Source of the DNA: Deltaproteobacteria bacterium
GTDB lineage: Bacteria > Desulfobacterota > Desulfobulbia > Desulfobulbales > Desulfobulbaceae
DNA: 15,328 nt
Reading direction: 5' to 3'
Assembly: GCA_024277485.1 (NCBI GenBank)
Contig: JAJRVA010000048.1
Location: forward strand, 1-15,328
This document shows positions 14,041-15,328 of the stretch, piece after piece. Position numbers and translations under genes: made by a program. Within the stretch, counting starts at the first letter, position 1. Each line of letters begins with the position of its first letter. The notes beneath the pieces were generated by a model. It worked only from the letters and a program-made list of their open reading frames with translations. It was not told the DNA's origin and searched no databases.

Positions 14041-15328
14041 CAATTGACGGGCGGGCTGTCATAGCGGCCTTCCATCATGACAAATGCCACGTCCTGCCCA
14101 TCCCCCAGCCGGTCCTTGAAGTAGGCTTCCAGGACCGCCCTTGCCACCGGTGCCGCTCCAGAGCCCCCGTGCAGACCATGCTCGACAAGAACCGTAACTG
14201 CTATTTCCGGATTTTCCGCCGGGGCAAAACAGGTGAACCAGGCATGATCCCTGTACTTATAGGGGATATCCTCTTCCTTGAGATGCCTGTACTGTTTCAG
14301 CCTGACCACCTGGGCCGTGCCGGTTTTCCCGGCTACGGTAATATTTTTCAGCCGGGCCGGCTTGCCGGTCCCCCGCTTTCCATTGACGGCCTCGATCAGG
14401 GCCTCACGTATGAGTTTCATGTTTTTGCCCTGTCCGACAAGCCGTTCAACCACCTGCGGCTCGAACTGTTCTAGCACCCTGCCGTCAGGATCCCGGACAC
14501 TTTCGATAATGCCTGGTTTATAGAGCGTGCCGCCGTTGGCAAGGACTGATGTCATCAGGCATATCTGTATCGGTGTGGCAAGGTCAAACCCCTGACCGAT
14601 GGCGACAGAGAGGGTCTCTCCCTCCTGCCAGGCAGTATTGTACCGTCTTTTTTTCCAGGCTGCGGTCGGTACAAGGCCGCTCTTCTCATGCTCCATGTCG
14701 ACACCGGTTTTCCTACCAAGCCCCAGGCGTCTGGCATAGCCTGCCAGACGATCGACTCCCAACCGCTGTCCCACCTGGTAGAAATAGACATCACATGATT
14801 CCGTCAGGGCCCGTTTCAGGCTCACGGCCCCGTGCCCGCCCCTTTTCCAGCACCGGTATGTCCGGTTGCCGAAACGGTAATAGCCCGGACAGAAAATAAC
14901 ACTTTCCGGGGTGATAACACGTTCACCAAGACCTGCCAGCGCGGTTACGATCTTATACGTTGAGGCAGGCGGATACTGGCCTTGAACAGTCTTGTTGATA
15001 AGGGGATGCCTGGGATCATCCAACAGGGCCTGCCATGCTTTTTTTGATATCCCGCCGATGAACTCGTCAAGCTTCAACGGCGGGGAACTTGCCGCCACCA
15101 GAACCCGGCCGCTGTTGACTTCAATAGCCACCACGGAACCGGCCTTGTCCTGTTCCGCCATGATGTTTTCCGCCGCCTGCTGCAGTTCCATGTTGATAGT
15201 CAACTGCAGGTCGGAACCCGGCAGAGGTTCAACGCCTTTCAGGTACCGCTGTTCAAAACCAAGGGCATTGACCTCCATGTACTCCCGTCCCTTCTCCCCG
15301 CGCAGATCCTTTTCCCGCAACTTCTCCA
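14040..15328 (-). CDS. mrdA: Penicillin-binding protein 2, class B transpeptidase (5' end missing)
   Basis: C-terminal 429 codons of PBP2, the elongasome transpeptidase that cross-links peptidoglycan and activates RodA. The frame is open to the window edge; the TTG at 15320 is an internal Leu codon, and the membrane helix plus most of the pedestal domain lie beyond. The window starts in the conserved LRGEKGREYMEVNALG region. Transpeptidase motifs are complete: S-T-Y-K (Ser codon 14961-14963, Lys codon 14952-14954, within PPASTYKIVTAL), S-C-D (ESCDVYFYQVG) and K-T-G-T (14316-14327). PLINKTVQGQYPP, AIGQGFDLATPIQ and HAWFTCFAP are further PBP2 signatures. rodA lies downstream on the same strand, which supports mrdA over the division paralogue ftsI. 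The gene ends at a hairpin that overlaps its stop codon. Confidence 0.95.
   Translation of the reverse strand, partial: EKLREKDLRGEKGREYMEVNALGFEQRYLKGVEPLPGSDLQLTINMELQQAAENIMAEQDKAGSVVAIEVNSGRVLVAASSPPLKLDEFIGGISKKAWQALLDDPRHPLINKTVQGQYPPASTYKIVTALAGLGERVITPESVIFCPGYYRFGNRTYRCWKRGGHGAVSLKRALTESCDVYFYQVGQRLGVDRLAGYARRLGLGRKTGVDMEHEKSGLVPTAAWKKRRYNTAWQEGETLSVAIGQGFDLATPIQICLMTSVLANGGTLYKPGIIESVRDPDGRVLEQFEPQVVERLVGQGKNMKLIREALIEAVNGKRGTGKPARLKNITVAGKTGTAQVVRLKQYRHLKEEDIPYKYRDHAWFTCFAPAENPEIAVTVLVEHGLHGGSGAAPVARAVLEAYFKDRLGDGQDVAFVMMEGRYDSPPVN

Overview
The window is ordinary-looking bacterial chromosome of moderate GC, densely packed, with no tRNA, rRNA, insertion sequence, integrase or CRISPR array that I can see. 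A Gram-negative anaerobe of the Desulfobacterota (Desulfobulbales-like) is the best guess. It fits the MamK-type actin, the HPF/cold-shock fusion, the hflKC pair and the mixture of housekeeping genes. This is inference from gene content; no marker gene here settles it.

Layout from left to right. The + strand opens with the end of hflK and all of hflC, the SPFH pair that controls the FtsH protease. Converging on them from the - strand are thiE (thiamine phosphate synthase) and, overlapping its stop by 8 bases, an unrecognised protein with a cysteine-rich zinc-ribbon C-terminus. A non-coding gap of about 350 bases separates thiE from the divergent + strand gene for a type II citrate synthase (gltA). 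gltA ends at a 26-bp-stem hairpin that also serves the next, converging transcription unit.

That unit (- strand, about 7190 to 4928) is the most distinctive part. A consensus sigma-70 promoter (TTGACA, 17 bases, TATAAT) followed by a 12-bp palindrome drives a membrane-anchored N-acetylmuramoyl-L-alanine amidase. Overlapping the amidase's end is a gene for an actin of the MamK type, the family that forms magnetosome filaments. No other magnetosome gene is present, so this actin is paired with a cell-wall hydrolase rather than with mam genes.

Upstream of it on the same strand lies a PilZ (cyclic-di-GMP receptor) gene. A previously hidden small ORF of 41 to 51 codons overlaps the PilZ start and has its own promoter-like sequence. 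Then come polA (DNA polymerase I with an apparently intact proofreading domain) and a strong terminator that closes a gene for a ribosome-hibernation (HPF/RaiA) domain fused to a cold-shock domain. The + strand gene hemH (ferrochelatase) follows and overlaps the converging rodA by 16 bases at their ends. The window closes with rodA and most of the gene for its partner PBP2 (mrdA), separated by a terminator-like hairpin. RodA/PBP2, the amidase and the actin make morphogenesis and cell-wall growth a recurring theme, though they lie in separate transcription units.
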